From an uncultured Clostridium sp. (GTDB lineage Bacteria > Bacillota > Clostridia > TANB77 > CAG-508), in assembly GCA_900554815.1 (NCBI GenBank), contig USIO01000012.1, positions 1 to 40,677 on the forward strand: 40,677 bases of DNA. Direction: 5' to 3'. A model generated the notes under the pieces. It did not search any database and was not told where the DNA came from. It worked only from the letters and a program-made list of their open reading frames with translations. The position numbers were made by a program, and so were the translations under genes. This document shows, piece by piece, positions 1-9,689 of this stretch (position 1 is its first letter; every line of letters begins with the position of its first letter).

Positions 1-1
1 C

Positions 2-124
2 AAGTACTACTATGTTAAAGTAAAAAAGTCAGTTGCTGGAAATGCAAACTTCTATTTTTTTGTTAATGAAAAAAGATTTTTATTAGCTTTATTCACAAGT
101 TGTTACTGTTTTTATATAATATAA
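2..124 (+). CDS. possible 3' end of an unidentified gene
   Basis: The second forward frame is open from the window edge to a TAA at 122-124, giving about 40 residues that begin KYYYVKVKKSVAGNANFYFF. I recognise no family. It could be the tail of a gene starting outside the window or a chance open frame in AT-rich DNA. No terminator hairpin follows it, which weakens the case. Confidence 0.2.
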   Translation, partial: KYYYVKVKKSVAGNANFYFFVNEKRFLLALFTSCYCFYII

Positions 125-155
125 TAAATAATATACTAAGTATATTAAATTAATA

Positions 156-184
156 TTGTATTTTTTTTTATTTTTGTGTATAAT
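156..184 (+). promoter_or_regulatory. sigma-A-type promoter of murC
   Basis: TTGTAT at 156-161 and a consensus TATAAT at 179-184 are separated by 17 bases. Transcription should start near 191, where a 7-bp hairpin (192-208, loop GTT) begins the leader. The ribosome binding site AGGGGGT follows just before the murC ATG. Confidence 0.75.
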
Positions 185-226
185 TTCTTTGTTAGAGTGT
201 TACTCTAAAATTAAGGGGGTAAATTA

Positions 227-1618
227 ATGCAGGAAAATCTTTTTAAATTAAATAACTTAGATAATTGTAAACATATACATATGGTAGGTATTGGTGGTAT
301 TAGTATGAGCGGGATTGCCGAAATTTTGCATAATTGGGGGTTTACTGTAACTGGATATGATATGTGTTCTTCCGAAATTACAGATAAACTAATAAAAAAC
401 GGTATAAAAGTTACTACTGATCATTCTTTAAGTGATGTCAACACTGCTGACCTTGTTGTATATACTGCTGCTGCAAAGCTAGATGATCCTGAATTAGTTG
501 AAGCTAGAAATTTAGGTATTCCTATTGTAGAAAGATGCGATTTTGTTGGGTATTTAACAAGAGTGTATAAAGACACTATTGGAATTTCTGGCACACATGG
601 AAAAACAACAACAACTTCAATGATTTCTTTATGTTTTTTAGAAGCTGGTCTTGACCCAACAATTCAAGTTGGAGCTATTTTAAACGATATTGGCGGAAAT
701 TATAGAGTTGGAAAAAGTTCATATTTTATATTAGAAGCTTGCGAATATGTAGAAAGTTTTCTAAAATTTAGTCCTAAATCAGAGGTTATTTTAAATATTG
801 ACAATGACCATTTAGATTATTTTAAAAATTTTGAAAATATTAAAAATGCATTTATAAAATATGTAAAAATCTTATCTAAAGATGGACTATTAGTAGTAAA
901 TGGCGATGATTCTAATTGTTTGGATTTAATTCCTTATGCAAAATCAAAAGTTATTACTTATGGAATTACTAACAAAAACACAAACTTTTTTGCTACAAAC
1001 ATTACTTTTAATAAAGATGGGTTCGCTTCTTTTGATGTTTATTCAAATAATAAATTTTATGAAAGAATATCTTTAAATGTACCTGGTATGCATAATGTAT
1101 TGAACTCATTGGCTACAATTGCTTTGTGTAATGAATATGGTATATCAAGTAATATAATTAAAAATACATTAAATAAATTTACTGGCGCTCATAGAAGGTT
1201 TGAATTAATTGGAAAATACAATACTTGCGATGTTTACGATGATTATGGACATCATCCTACAGAAATAGTTGCAACAGCTAAAGCATTGATGAATAAAAAA
1301 TACAATCAATCTTGGGTTGTTTTTCAGCCACATACTTATAGCAGAACTAAAAATCTATTAGATGATTTTGCAAAAGCTTTATTAAATTTTGATCACATTA
1401 TTGTAACAGATATTTATGCAGCAAGGGAATCTAATACATTTAATATTTCCTCTTTAGATTTAGTTAATCGTATTAATACATTTAATAATAAAGCAATATA
1501 TATAAAAGATTTTGAAGAAATTGCAAATTATATTCGCAATAATGTAAATAGTAATGACATTATTTTAACCTTAGGTGCTGGTACAATTGATAAAGTCGGA
1601 AAAATGATAATTAAATGA
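227..1618 (+). CDS. murC: UDP-N-acetylmuramate--L-alanine ligase MurC
   Basis: MurC is the cytoplasmic ATP-dependent ligase that adds L-alanine to UDP-MurNAc, the first amino acid of the peptidoglycan stem peptide. The 463-residue length is normal for the family. The N-terminal nucleotide-sugar domain begins with a glycine-rich loop (MVGIGGISMSG, residues 19-29), the ATP loop GTHGKTTT is at 122-129, and the C-terminal Mur ligase domain holds DDYGHHPTE and a terminal LGAGT motif. The ATG is chosen for the AGGGGGT site upstream. It is a single-gene unit with its own promoter and a hairpin terminator overlapping the stop codon. CGG triplets occur only out of frame (AGC GGG, GGC GGA, GTC GGA) and do not disturb the reading frame. 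Confidence 0.97.
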   Translation: MQENLFKLNNLDNCKHIHMVGIGGISMSGIAEILHNWGFTVTGYDMCSSEITDKLIKNGIKVTTDHSLSDVNTADLVVYTAAAKLDDPELVEARNLGIPIVERCDFVGYLTRVYKDTIGISGTHGKTTTTSMISLCFLEAGLDPTIQVGAILNDIGGNYRVGKSSYFILEACEYVESFLKFSPKSEVILNIDNDHLDYFKNFENIKNAFIKYVKILSKDGLLVVNGDDSNCLDLIPYAKSKVITYGITNKNTNFFATNITFNKDGFASFDVYSNNKFYERISLNVPGMHNVLNSLATIALCNEYGISSNIIKNTLNKFTGAHRRFELIGKYNTCDVYDDYGHHPTEIVATAKALMNKKYNQSWVVFQPHTYSRTKNLLDDFAKALLNFDHIIVTDIYAARESNTFNISSLDLVNRINTFNNKAIYIKDFEEIANYIRNNVNSNDIILTLGAGTIDKVGKMIIK

Positions 1619-1646
1619 GTGCATATTGGCACTCATTTAATTTTTT
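1611..1646 (+). terminator. terminator of murC, shared with convergent spoIVB
   Basis: A perfect 12-bp stem (1611-1622 with 1629-1640) has a 6-base loop ATATTG and is followed by six T. It overlaps the murC stop codon and lies just beyond the corrected spoIVB stop at 1645-1647, so it can serve both genes, though the T-run favours the plus strand. Confidence 0.85.
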
Positions 1647-2860
1647 ACACTTCTCTTGATTGCTTTATCATAATATCTGCAAATACCCCATAGCCTACTG
1701 TTGGATCATTTACTAATACATGTGTTACAGCACCAACAAATTTCCCGTTTTGAATAATAGGGCTTCCACTCATTCCGTTGTATAATCCCTCCTGTTATTT
1801 CTATTAATTTTGGATCTGTTACTCTAATTTGCATACTTTTATTATTCTCGTTATTACTTGTAAATACTTTTTCTATCTCGATTTCAAATTCTTCTTTTTT
1901 GTTATTTTCTAAACTGCATATAATTTTTGCCTTCCCTGTTTTTATTTCTTCTCGTGTAGCTACTTCTATTGCATTTTCATTATTAATATCTAATAATGTA
2001 ATATCATTTAACTTACCATAAATACCAAAATTAGTGTTTTTTGTAATTTGGCCAACAGCTTTTCCTAAACTAATATTGCCTTTTATTTCCCCGGGGTTTC
2101 CTCTTTCTCCTTTTTGAATACTAGCAATCTCTGCTGTTACAATTTCTCCATTTGAAATAGTAATTAATTTTCCTGTGTCAATATCTTGAATACCATGACC
2201 TAATGCAGCAAAATTTTGTGTTGATGGTTCATAATAGGTAATTGTTCCAACTCCTGCTGCTGCATCTCTTACCCATAAACCCAGCTTGTATTCATTTTGG
2301 TTATCCTTGCTAGGTTGAATTATTGTTGTTTTTACTTCTTCATTGCTTAAATATTCTATTACTACATCTTTGCCATTACTTGTATTAATTGCTTCTATTA
2401 ATTCGGCTGTAGAATGAATTTCTTTTTGGTTAACAGAAATAATTGTATCTCCTTCTTTTATTCCAGAGTTTTGGTATGGCTGCTTACCAGAAATTTCACT
2501 CATTCCAACAACTAATATTCCCTTAGTATAAAGTTTTAGCCCAATTGTTCCACCAATAGGTACTACTTTAGTTTTTGGTATTACATTAACTGTCATATCT
2601 TTTAGAGAAATAGAATTAAATAAGTTTAATTCTAAATTTATTTTCCCAGTCTTTTCCTCTAAAGCTTGGTCTATATTGCTCGATGTCTGCATAATTGTGC
2701 TATTATCTTTTTTCTTAATAGAAAGTCCTAAAATAGTTTTAAAATTGATTTTTTCACCCTCAAATAAAATTATATTAGATGGTATACACTCAATATTACA
2801 AATATAAATATATACAATTAAAAAAATGATTATGATAATTGTTTTTATAAATTTGCTCAT
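1645..2860 (-). CDS. spoIVB: SpoIVB peptidase, needs a +1 shift at CGG (1777-1775)
   Basis: SpoIVB is the intercompartmental serine peptidase (S55 family) that triggers pro-sigma-K processing during sporulation. The protein has an N-terminal membrane segment (about residues 6-21), a PDZ domain (about 105-180) and the peptidase domain with WVRDAAAGVGT and the catalytic histidine in ALGHGIQD (His222). The zero frame goes wrong after ITGGIIQ at the codon CGG and ends in an unrelated tail stopping at 1706. Skipping the C at 1777 gives ITGGIIQ-GMSGSPIIQNGK and continues through THVLVNDPTVGYGVF to TAA at 1645-1647: 404 residues, normal for the family. The shift falls exactly at the GMSGSP motif carrying the catalytic serine. 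Without it the protein would be inactive. Start ATG at 2860 follows a weak GGAG-type site. Confidence 0.9.
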
Positions 2861-2899
2861 ATAAATCTCCTATATTTATCATAACCATTTTTCTAATTT

Positions 2900-4181
2900 T
2901 TAATCTTTTAAAATTTTCTTTGCTATTTTTTGGCAGTTTTTAAAAATTTGTTGTTCATTTATTCCAATTATTTTTTTATCCTCCATTACTATTTTCCCAT
3001 TAATAATCGTAGTATTAACATTATTTCCTTTTACATTATACACTATATTAGAAATAATATCATTAATTGGTTGATTTATTTCGTTTTCTAAATCTAAAAT
3101 TATTATATCTGCTGTTTTGCCTATTTCTATACAACCTATTTTTTCTTCAAGTCCAACTGCTTTTGAGCCATTTATTGTCGCCATTTTTAAAACTTGGTAT
3201 GCATCTATAATTTCTGGATTTTCTTGGTATCCTTGTTGTAGTAAACATGCATACTTCATAGTTTCAAACATGTCTAAATTACATCCACTTCCTTGTCCAT
3301 CTGTTCCTAATGCAATATTAATTCCATGTTTTAGCATCTGGCTAATTGGTGCAATTCCGCAGCCTAGTTTTAAATTACTAATAGGACAATGTATTACACT
3401 AGAATTTGTTTCTTTAATAGCTTCTATTTCTTTTGAAGTTAGTTTTACACAATGTGCCAAAGTATTTTTTGTTTCAGAAAAATATTTTATAAGCAATTCT
3501 GCTGGCATTAATTTATGCATTTTTTTAATATCTTCTACTTCTGATGTATTTTCGCAAAAATGCATATGAACTGTAACATTATTTCGTTTTGCAATTTCAG
3601 TTGCTTGCTCTATGGCTTTATTCGATGCTGTATATAGTCCATGGATTCCTACATTTATAGTTATATTTGAATATTTATTCTGGTAGCAAAATAGTTCTTC
3701 TAATTCTTTTTTCCTTTGTTCTAATTCATTGTCTGTGTCCATAATTACTCTGGTTACTTGCATTCTAAGTCCGGTATCTAATCCTGCTTTAATAATACTT
3801 TCTGTTTTAAAATAGTGGTCTTGTACAGTAGTAGTTCCCGTTTTAATTGCTTCAATACACGATAACATTGTTGCATTATATATATCATTTTTAGTTAGTT
3901 TTTCTTCTGCAGGCCAGATTTTTTTCTTTAGCCAATTTTGCAGTGTGTATCCTTCTAGAGTATCTCTAAAAATGCTCATTGGCAAATGAGTATGAACATT
4001 AATTAAACCTGGCATTACTACTTTTCCGTGTAGCTTCAATTTCTTTATCTACTTTTTCTGTTATATCTTTTTCAATTTTTATTATTTTATTATCTTTTAT
4101 TAAAATATCTATATTAAATAATATTTTGTCCATTTTATTAGACATTGAAATTAAATTAGCATTTTTTATTAAAATTTTCAT
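2900..4181 (-). CDS. mtaD: amidohydrolase, MTA/SAH deaminase type, +1 shift at CGG (4028-4026)
   Basis: This is a metal-dependent deaminase of the amidohydrolase superfamily, closest in pattern to 5'-methylthioadenosine/S-adenosylhomocysteine deaminases. Visible motifs are PGLINVHTHLPM (first metal site), HMHFCENTSE, LAHCVKL and the late aspartate in GTDGQGSGCNLDMFETM. The N-terminal beta-domain (residues 1-51) and the rest lie in different frames joined at ACA CGG AAA. Skipping C4028 gives EIEAT-GKVVMPGLIN, the expected family sequence, and a 426-residue protein. The ATG at 4181 follows AAGGA. It lies downstream of the pilus-like genes and upstream of spoIVB, with no functional link I can see. 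The exact substrate is inferred; other nucleoside or guanine-like substrates remain possible. Confidence 0.85.
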
Positions 4182-4200
4182 TTTTTAAATCCTTATTTTA

Positions 4201-5670
4201 TTAATAATGTAACATATTTCTTTCTCTTGCTAGAGCATTATTTAATGCTTGTATTTTTGTATCTGTTAAATTTGTTTCTTTGTCATAGTTACGGTTTACG
4301 ATGCAATTATAGCAAGGTAAATTTGTATGTTTATAGTAATATAGCATTTCTTCGTTTGATATTTCTAATGAACTAGCTTCAAAATCCACTTTTCTATATC
4401 CAACTATATTTGTTCCAGTTAAGCGTGGGCAATCAATCATATGATATTGTGCATTTCCCTCATCTAAGTTTATAAAACATAAGTTATCTTTTGTTGAATA
4501 ATCTGTATTTTCTGTGTTAGCAACCGTTACATAATTATTATATATTTTAAATCCTGTTGGAAGTCCTTGCATAAATGCTGTAACAGAAATGTTTGTTGCA
4601 ATTCTCTCCCACTCTTCATCTGTTAGAATAGGCACTTTAAAATTGTAGTCAATATTAAGTGCAGTTGAATGTCTATTGTAATTTGCAATAGATGTTCTTA
4701 GTTCCTCTTGAATAATAACTTTAATTACATCTCTTTTATGCATACTAAAAATAGAATATTCATCTTCGAACCTATTGTCTTGTGCATCAAATATAAAAAT
4801 TGGTTTTGTGCTTCCTGTGTGTATTCCATATTTATTTGCAATTTCTGTATAATCTTTTCCAGCAATTATAATATCTTGTATTGTTATATTATATAATTTT
4901 TCCTTTACCCAATTTGTAAATTCTCTTGCACTAGATTCATACTGGTTTGCGTTTGTATCTAAAAGGTCTAAATCTTCTCCTGTATATACTTTTTGTCCTT
5001 TCCTATATACAAACCATTTATCTAATATTGGTTCATAATATCTTTTTTCTCCTCCAGTATAAACATAATTATATTCTTCTAATCTACCATCTATTAATAA
5101 GTTTTCTTTTAGACTTTCTTCTGTAGTTAATGTTTCATCTTCTATTAAATAGCCTGAACGATTAACATATTCACCACCAACTGTTCCAATAATTGTTATA
5201 TAATTGTCTAATGTATAGCTTACAACAATATCTGTAGTTCCTTTTTTATACCTAGCTGAATATGTAATATATGGTTTTAACATATGATCATATTCACTTG
5301 TTTTTTCATTATAGGTTGGTGAGTATATATAAAATCCATCATATAGTGTATAAATAAGTGCAGGAATATATGGTTTTACATAATTTTCTCCATATCCACC
5401 TATTCCTAAGGCAGTTGTTAGGCTTGTTATAAATGCTTGGTTTGAAGCTTCAATATCTCTTTTGCTAGAAGCTTCGTGAATAGAAAAAGCATTATTTCTT
5501 GTATTAATATTATAAGCTTTAACTGCATCATATACTGCTTCTGTTAGTTTGGCATCATAGTATGCTTGTAATTTAATTGTATCAATTTGCATATTATTGT
5601 AAGCAGACAAAACCAATATAATTGGCATAATGATAATTATAAATATAATAGTTAAATTTTGTAGTTTCAT
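4201..5670 (-). CDS. membrane-anchored protein of the pilus-like locus
   Basis: The protein has one N-terminal membrane segment (about residues 5-25, LTIIFIIIIMPIILVLSAY) and a large, presumably extracytoplasmic domain. Its start resembles the single-helix anchor of TadE/TadG-type pilus proteins, but I do not recognise the domain. Late in the protein a CPRLTG segment and a CYNCIVNRN segment provide three cysteines that could form a disulfide or bind metal. I chose the ATG at 5670 because GGAGG lies 5 bases ahead of it; an ATG 12 bases upstream overlaps that site. It is the last gene of the locus and sits behind a likely terminator, so it may also have its own transcription. Length 489 residues. 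Confidence 0.7.
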   Translation of the reverse strand: MKLQNLTIIFIIIIMPIILVLSAYNNMQIDTIKLQAYYDAKLTEAVYDAVKAYNINTRNNAFSIHEASSKRDIEASNQAFITSLTTALGIGGYGENYVKPYIPALIYTLYDGFYIYSPTYNEKTSEYDHMLKPYITYSARYKKGTTDIVVSYTLDNYITIIGTVGGEYVNRSGYLIEDETLTTEESLKENLLIDGRLEEYNYVYTGGEKRYYEPILDKWFVYRKGQKVYTGEDLDLLDTNANQYESSAREFTNWVKEKLYNITIQDIIIAGKDYTEIANKYGIHTGSTKPIFIFDAQDNRFEDEYSIFSMHKRDVIKVIIQEELRTSIANYNRHSTALNIDYNFKVPILTDEEWERIATNISVTAFMQGLPTGFKIYNNYVTVANTENTDYSTKDNLCFINLDEGNAQYHMIDCPRLTGTNIVGYRKVDFEASSLEISNEEMLYYYKHTNLPCYNCIVNRNYDKETNLTDTKIQALNNALARERNMLHY

Positions 5671-5735
5671 TTTTGCCTCCATTTAAATAAATAGCAAAAT
5701 TTTATTTTTAGTTAGTATTTTTATTCTTAATTAGA

Positions 5736-5762
5736 TAAAAAAGAGCGTTTTTGTTACGCCCC
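5736..5762 (-). terminator. probable intrinsic terminator inside the pilus-like locus
   Basis: On the minus strand GGGCGT (5761-5756) pairs with ACGCTC (5748-5743), with one G-U pair, and is followed by six T (5742-5737). It lies just after the gene ending at 5787. The short stem makes partial read-through into the last gene plausible. Confidence 0.55.
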
Positions 5763-5786
5763 CATTTATGTTATTTTATATATTTC

Positions 5787-6309
5787 TTATTTACCATTAG
5801 CAGTAACCATTGCCGAGTCTTGACCTGCAATTTGATAAGATGTATTTCCTGTTACAGCATAGAAAAAATTCTTTAGCATTTGGGAAATTGTTGTATTTGT
5901 ATTTTTTGCTGTTACAGAAATAATATCTCCTTCTTTTAAAATGTATTTTCCTTTTGAATTGAGTATGTCTTCCATTTGAGAAGTATACACAGAATAGTAT
6001 ACGTTTTCACCAATTTTACTAGAAGATGCTTGACCTACTTTACTACTTAAATTTTCATCTAGTATTTTTAATTCTACTTCTACATCAAATGTATTTCCTG
6101 TAGCATTTAGTGTTTGCAAATAGTCACTATATGCACTTTGTGTAACTACTCCGAGCTGCTCTTACATTATCTACAAATTCGCTTGTGGCTGATTGCACGC
6201 TTAGGCTTGCTACATCATCTGTTCTTTCAGATAACGCCATCATTGGAAATACAAACATCAATGTTGCTGCTAAAAATATTGCAATTACTGTTATTAATGT
6301 TTCACTCAT
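5787..6309 (-). CDS. pilin-like membrane protein, +1 shift at CGG (6153-6151)
   Basis: This 173-residue protein has an N-terminal membrane helix (about residues 5-26) and a polar domain rich in beta-type sequence, like the neighbouring pilin-like proteins. The zero frame stops 8 codons after GCT CGG AGT. Skipping C6153 gives FVDNVRAA-GVVTQSAYSDYLQTL and joins the two halves without a gap. The ATG at 6309 follows AAAGGAGG at good spacing. No start codon with a ribosome binding site precedes the second half, so two separate genes are unlikely. Function is inferred only from position in the Tad-like locus. Confidence 0.75.
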
Positions 6310-6324
6310 CTTCTAATCCTCCTT

Positions 6325-6834
6325 TTAATTTATTAGTTGGTATGTTATTCTTATTTTAGTATTTGTATTAACAGCTTCAAATGTTTCTCCTGTTTCTGTT
6401 TCGTATACATCTCCTCTATATAGTTCTTCACTATATGTCTCTAGAAATGTTCTATCCTGGTATTTTTCTACTAGTTTTTTCATTTCTTCTTCTAGTCTTT
6501 GTCTACTTTGTAAGGGTGTTCTATTAGCCTCTTGGTCTTCTAGTATGTCAAATACTACAATTGTTTCTCCATTTTCCTTTTTTATTTCTACACTATAGTT
6601 TTCATTATAGTCAATGTATCTTGCAACTAAAGGTAAAATTGTTTCTATTCCTACTATTTTAGTTTTACCCTCGCTTTCTTCTAAGTATTCTTCAAAGTTA
6701 GTGTTATCTGTTAGTTGCATTATAAATTCAGAAGTTGCTTGGGCTTGTGAAAACACAGTAAATGCAATTGTAATAGCTATTACAAATACAATTACTGCAA
6801 AAGCTGTTTTTAAAGCATCCACCATATTTTCCAT
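6325..6834 (-). CDS. pilin-like membrane protein
   Basis: A 169-residue protein begins MENMVDALKTAFAVIVFVIA, a single N-terminal membrane helix (about 10-30) following a short polar leader, then a soluble Glu-rich domain that ends in predicted beta sequence (KIRITYQL). The ribosome binding site AGGAGG precedes the ATG. It is intact, with no in-frame CGG. I do not recognise a named family; the architecture and neighbours suggest a minor pilin or assembly component. Confidence 0.75.
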   Translation of the reverse strand: MENMVDALKTAFAVIVFVIAITIAFTVFSQAQATSEFIMQLTDNTNFEEYLEESEGKTKIVGIETILPLVARYIDYNENYSVEIKKENGETIVVFDILEDQEANRTPLQSRQRLEEEMKKLVEKYQDRTFLETYSEELYRGDVYETETGETFEAVNTNTKIRITYQLIN

Positions 6835-6856
6835 AATTGCCTCCTAAAATTGAAAG

Positions 6857-7243
6857 TTATTTATATGTTATTTTTGACACAAGTCCATTATTACCATATT
6901 CAATTTTTACTGTATAGGTTTTTCCATCTACAATTGCTGAACGTAATGCTGATAAATCTGCTGATGAACTTTTTTCATTTACTGTTACCACAAGACCATC
7001 TTCATTTTGTGCATTACTAGTAATAACAGTTGAAATTAGAGTTTTTATATTAGATCCTCTTTGGCTTCCTTCGTAATTTTCAAATTTACCATTAAACATA
7101 TTTTTTGACATTTCATCCATTCTATCACCAGCATCAGTAACAGGTTTGATAGCTGAATTGTAAATCATCATTCCTATTCCTATTAGTAAAATTGAAATTA
7201 GTATAGCTCCTGCTATAATTAGGGCTTTTGAAGCATTCTCCAT
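6857..7243 (-). CDS. pilin-like protein, NAxKALxIAG family
   Basis: This 128-residue protein begins MENASKALIIAGAILISIL, nearly the same start as two other proteins of the locus (start codons at 9633 and 10199). The helix at residues 6-28 is followed by a Gly/Asn-rich domain containing GSNIKTLISTVITSN and a C-terminal VKIEYGNNGLVSKITYK. Being small and intact it is the best candidate in this window for the main subunit, but that is an inference. The ATG follows AAGGAGG. No conventional Gly-Phe prepilin cleavage site is visible ahead of the helix. Confidence 0.75.
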   Translation of the reverse strand: MENASKALIIAGAILISILLIGIGMMIYNSAIKPVTDAGDRMDEMSKNMFNGKFENYEGSQRGSNIKTLISTVITSNAQNEDGLVVTVNEKSSSADLSALRSAIVDGKTYTVKIEYGNNGLVSKITYK

Positions 7244-7309
7244 AATTAAATATCCTCCTTAGTATTATTTTTTATTTTGTTGATTCTTTATAGAATCAAA
7301 ATTTAATGA

Positions 7310-7745
7310 CTATTCTTTAGTTTGTATAAAGTGAATATTGCTAATTCTACCTGTTAGTTTATGATATTGAACAATGTCTGATTGAAACCTGCTAGAATTA
7401 AATAATTCTATAAAACGCTCTACGTCATTGTTAAAAATGGTTTCCATGTCGTATGTTAAATCATTAGCTAACATTTGGATAGTAATTTTTATACTAAATT
7501 TATCGTCTGGAATGTATTTTCCGTTTTCATCTTTTAAAACTTTATATTTTTCGTTATTATCAACTGCTTTGTTTATTAAAGTTGCTAAATCTGTTCCATA
7601 AATTTCGTTTCCGAATGTATTGTTCATATTGTACATTTATTTGTTGTAATTGTTTATTTTGTGCTTGAACATTCATTAAGTAAATACATAAAATTGCTAT
7701 TACAATAATAAATATTGCTAGTCCAATTATTAATACTTTTTTCAT
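7310..7745 (-). CDS. small membrane-anchored protein, +1 shift at CGG (7613-7611)
   Basis: This 144-residue protein has an N-terminal membrane helix (MKKVLIIGLAIFIIVIAIL) followed by a short coiled-coil-like QAQNKQLQQINVQYEQY and a soluble domain ending TGRISNIHFIQTKE. The reading frame breaks at ATT CGG AAA. Skipping C7613 gives EQYI-GNEIYGTDLATLINKA and one continuous protein. I chose the ATG at 7745, 48 bases inside the longest open frame, because a GAAAGGG site precedes it. The GTDLATLINKA segment resembles part of the neighbouring family (GTDIISVINKI in the gene at 9690), which supports the corrected frame and a shared fold. Confidence 0.75.
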
Positions 7746-7824
7746 TATTGTAACCCTTTCTTTTATTATAATTGTTTTTTTTACAATATGCAACTATTTT
7801 CTATTACTTTTTTATATATAGTTA

Positions 7825-8289
7825 TTAATTGTTTATGGTTATTTCTGATAGTCTTCTTTTTACTTGTCCATTGAAGTCAACACATCCTTTAGGGTATATA
7901 ATATCTAATGTGTTATAGTTTACAATATATATTTCATCATCTTTTAGTTTTATTCCTTCTAAACCAATATTGTTTAGTATTTCTTGATTATAAATATAAA
8001 AGTTTTCATCTTCTAGTTCTTCTTCTGTTAATGCTTCTCCTGCTATTTCGTATTTGTTTGGTACATCTTTTAATTTTTCTCCAATAAATCTTGTTTTATC
8101 ACCATCAAAATTTGTTTTTTCACTAATTACTTTTACTTTAGTTTGTATTAACTTCATATTTGTAAATATTAACTGGAATTCAGAATTTTCTACTATATTG
8201 TTAAAATAACCTACTGAAATTGCAAGTATTGACATAATTGCAATTGTTATAATTAAAATTATTAAACTTATACCTTTTTTTTCTTTCAT
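7825..8289 (-). CDS. type IV pseudopilin-like protein
   Basis: This 154-residue protein starts MKEKKGISLIILIITIAIMS, a class III signal-like N-terminus: a short basic leader, Gly6, then a hydrophobic helix with the ISLI..LIITIAI pattern typical of prepilins processed by a prepilin peptidase. The remainder is acidic (EEELEDENFYIY) with no recognised domain. Start ATG follows GGAG. It lies inside the locus just after the ribbon-repeat protein, whose corrected stop is 18 bases upstream of its ATG. It is intact. Confidence 0.75.
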   Translation of the reverse strand: MKEKKGISLIILIITIAIMSILAISVGYFNNIVENSEFQLIFTNMKLIQTKVKVISEKTNFDGDKTRFIGEKLKDVPNKYEIAGEALTEEELEDENFYIYNQEILNNIGLEGIKLKDDEIYIVNYNTLDIIYPKGCVDFNGQVKRRLSEITINN

Positions 8290-8306
8290 TATTCATTTAC
8301 TCCACT

Positions 8307-9633
8307 TTAATAAGCAATTTCTGATAGTCCACAGTTCCTGCAACGTTTTCTAACTACACTTCCGGTAGGATAAATATGTCCAGCTATGACCAGTTTTTCC
8401 TATTGTTTGTGATTCAGTATAGCCACATCTGCTACAGCTTCTCGTTCTTCTTCCATTTCTTGTACATGTTGCCCTTACTGCTGTTCTCCAGCTTCCCATT
8501 GAATGTCCTAAAGCTCCAATAGTACCAGTTTCGTAATATCCACAGTTCCTTGTACAATCTCTTCTATTTGTTCCTGAACTAGTACATGTTGCACCCCTTG
8601 CTGTATACCAATTTCCCATTGAATGTCCTAAAGGATTTCCTGTTGTTTTTCTACAATAAGAGCATGTTTGTGGAATTGTACAAGTAGCTGCTACCCATTT
8701 ATGTGCATCTGGTCTTGCTACATTTTTTCTTTCATTTTGGCTACATAATGAACATAGTCTTTCTTGTATTTCGTTCATAACGCATGTTCCTGCCCTTATA
8801 ATTTGCCAATCTTTCCATACATGGTTTCCGCGTTCTTCGCTAAAACATCTTTGGCATGTTCTTTTGTGTGTTTGGCCATTTATTGTTATCCAGTTTCCCC
8901 ATTCATGTGCTTTAGTTTCAACATTAGAACATTTTTGGCAATTCCTAGAGTGTGTTCCATTTCCATTGTCCCTATATGCTGTATAATCATGTGGCTCATC
9001 TCTTGTTGAAGCACATATTGAACATGTTTTTTTATGTGTGTTGCCATTATCTGTATAGTCCTTCCATGGGTGAAGTTGTGTTTGAATTTGCTGGCATTTT
9101 CTACATGTTCTTTGATGATTTGTGTCATCTAAATAACTCCATTCAGTCCATACGTGGTAGCAAGTTGTTGCTATTTCTTCATCTATTGGTAACGCTCCTC
9201 CTGTACTTCTCCACGACATTTTACTAATTCTTCCATTATTATCGTTATATTCTACAGATATAAACTTGTATTTGGGGTCATTATCTACTCCCGCTTGCTC
9301 CATAATAACTGCTTTCCAGTCTTGGCTTACATTAAGAGTATCTATTATTTTGTTATCTATAATTACTTGTATTTGGTTTTCATCAACCCCTACATTTTTT
9401 GTATTGTTTTCTTTTACTAAGTTAATTATGCTTACCATTTCTTGTGGTGTTAAATCTTTTGCATAAATTAAAAATTTATTATTTAGTTTGTTTAGTTCAT
9501 CTTGTGACAATTTATCAGAATAGCTACTAGATAATATAGAAGCATTGTTAAATATGTATACTCCCAATGAAATAATTAATATTGCAATTAAAATTCCACC
9601 TGCTATAATTAATGCTTTTGATGCATTTTCCAT
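8307..9633 (-). CDS. pilin-like protein with repeated Cys-x2-Cys ribbons, +1 shift at CGG (8364-8362)
   Basis: The N-terminus MENASKALIIAGGILIAIL is a membrane helix shared with its neighbours. After about residue 155 the chain becomes a series of modules about 25-50 residues long, each with an HxW or HSxG.W segment and a C-x2-C pair (for example CRKCQQ, CSICAS, CQKCSN, CQRCFS, CSLCSQ, CSRCGY), resembling zinc or disulfide-knotted ribbons seen in secreted Bacillota proteins. The zero frame stops four codons after TAC CGG AAG. Skipping C8364 adds GSVVRKRCRNCGLSEIAY, which completes the last ribbon with its own C-x2-C-G, so the shift is supported by the repeat itself. Corrected length 441 residues. 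A role as a pilus tip or adhesin is speculation. Confidence 0.8.
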
Positions 9634-9689
9634 TTTTTAAATTGTCACCCCCCTTTTTATTTATAAAGATAGATTTTTTGTCCGCATTA

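Noticed and set aside
3117..3569. Plus-strand open frame of 150 codons
   Set aside because: It is antisense to the deaminase gene, whose motifs are unmistakable, and has no ribosome binding site.
8886..9128. Open frames within the ribbon-repeat gene on both strands
   Set aside because: Repeats of Cys/His codons keep alternative frames open; the N-terminal helix and ribbon pattern fix the true frame.
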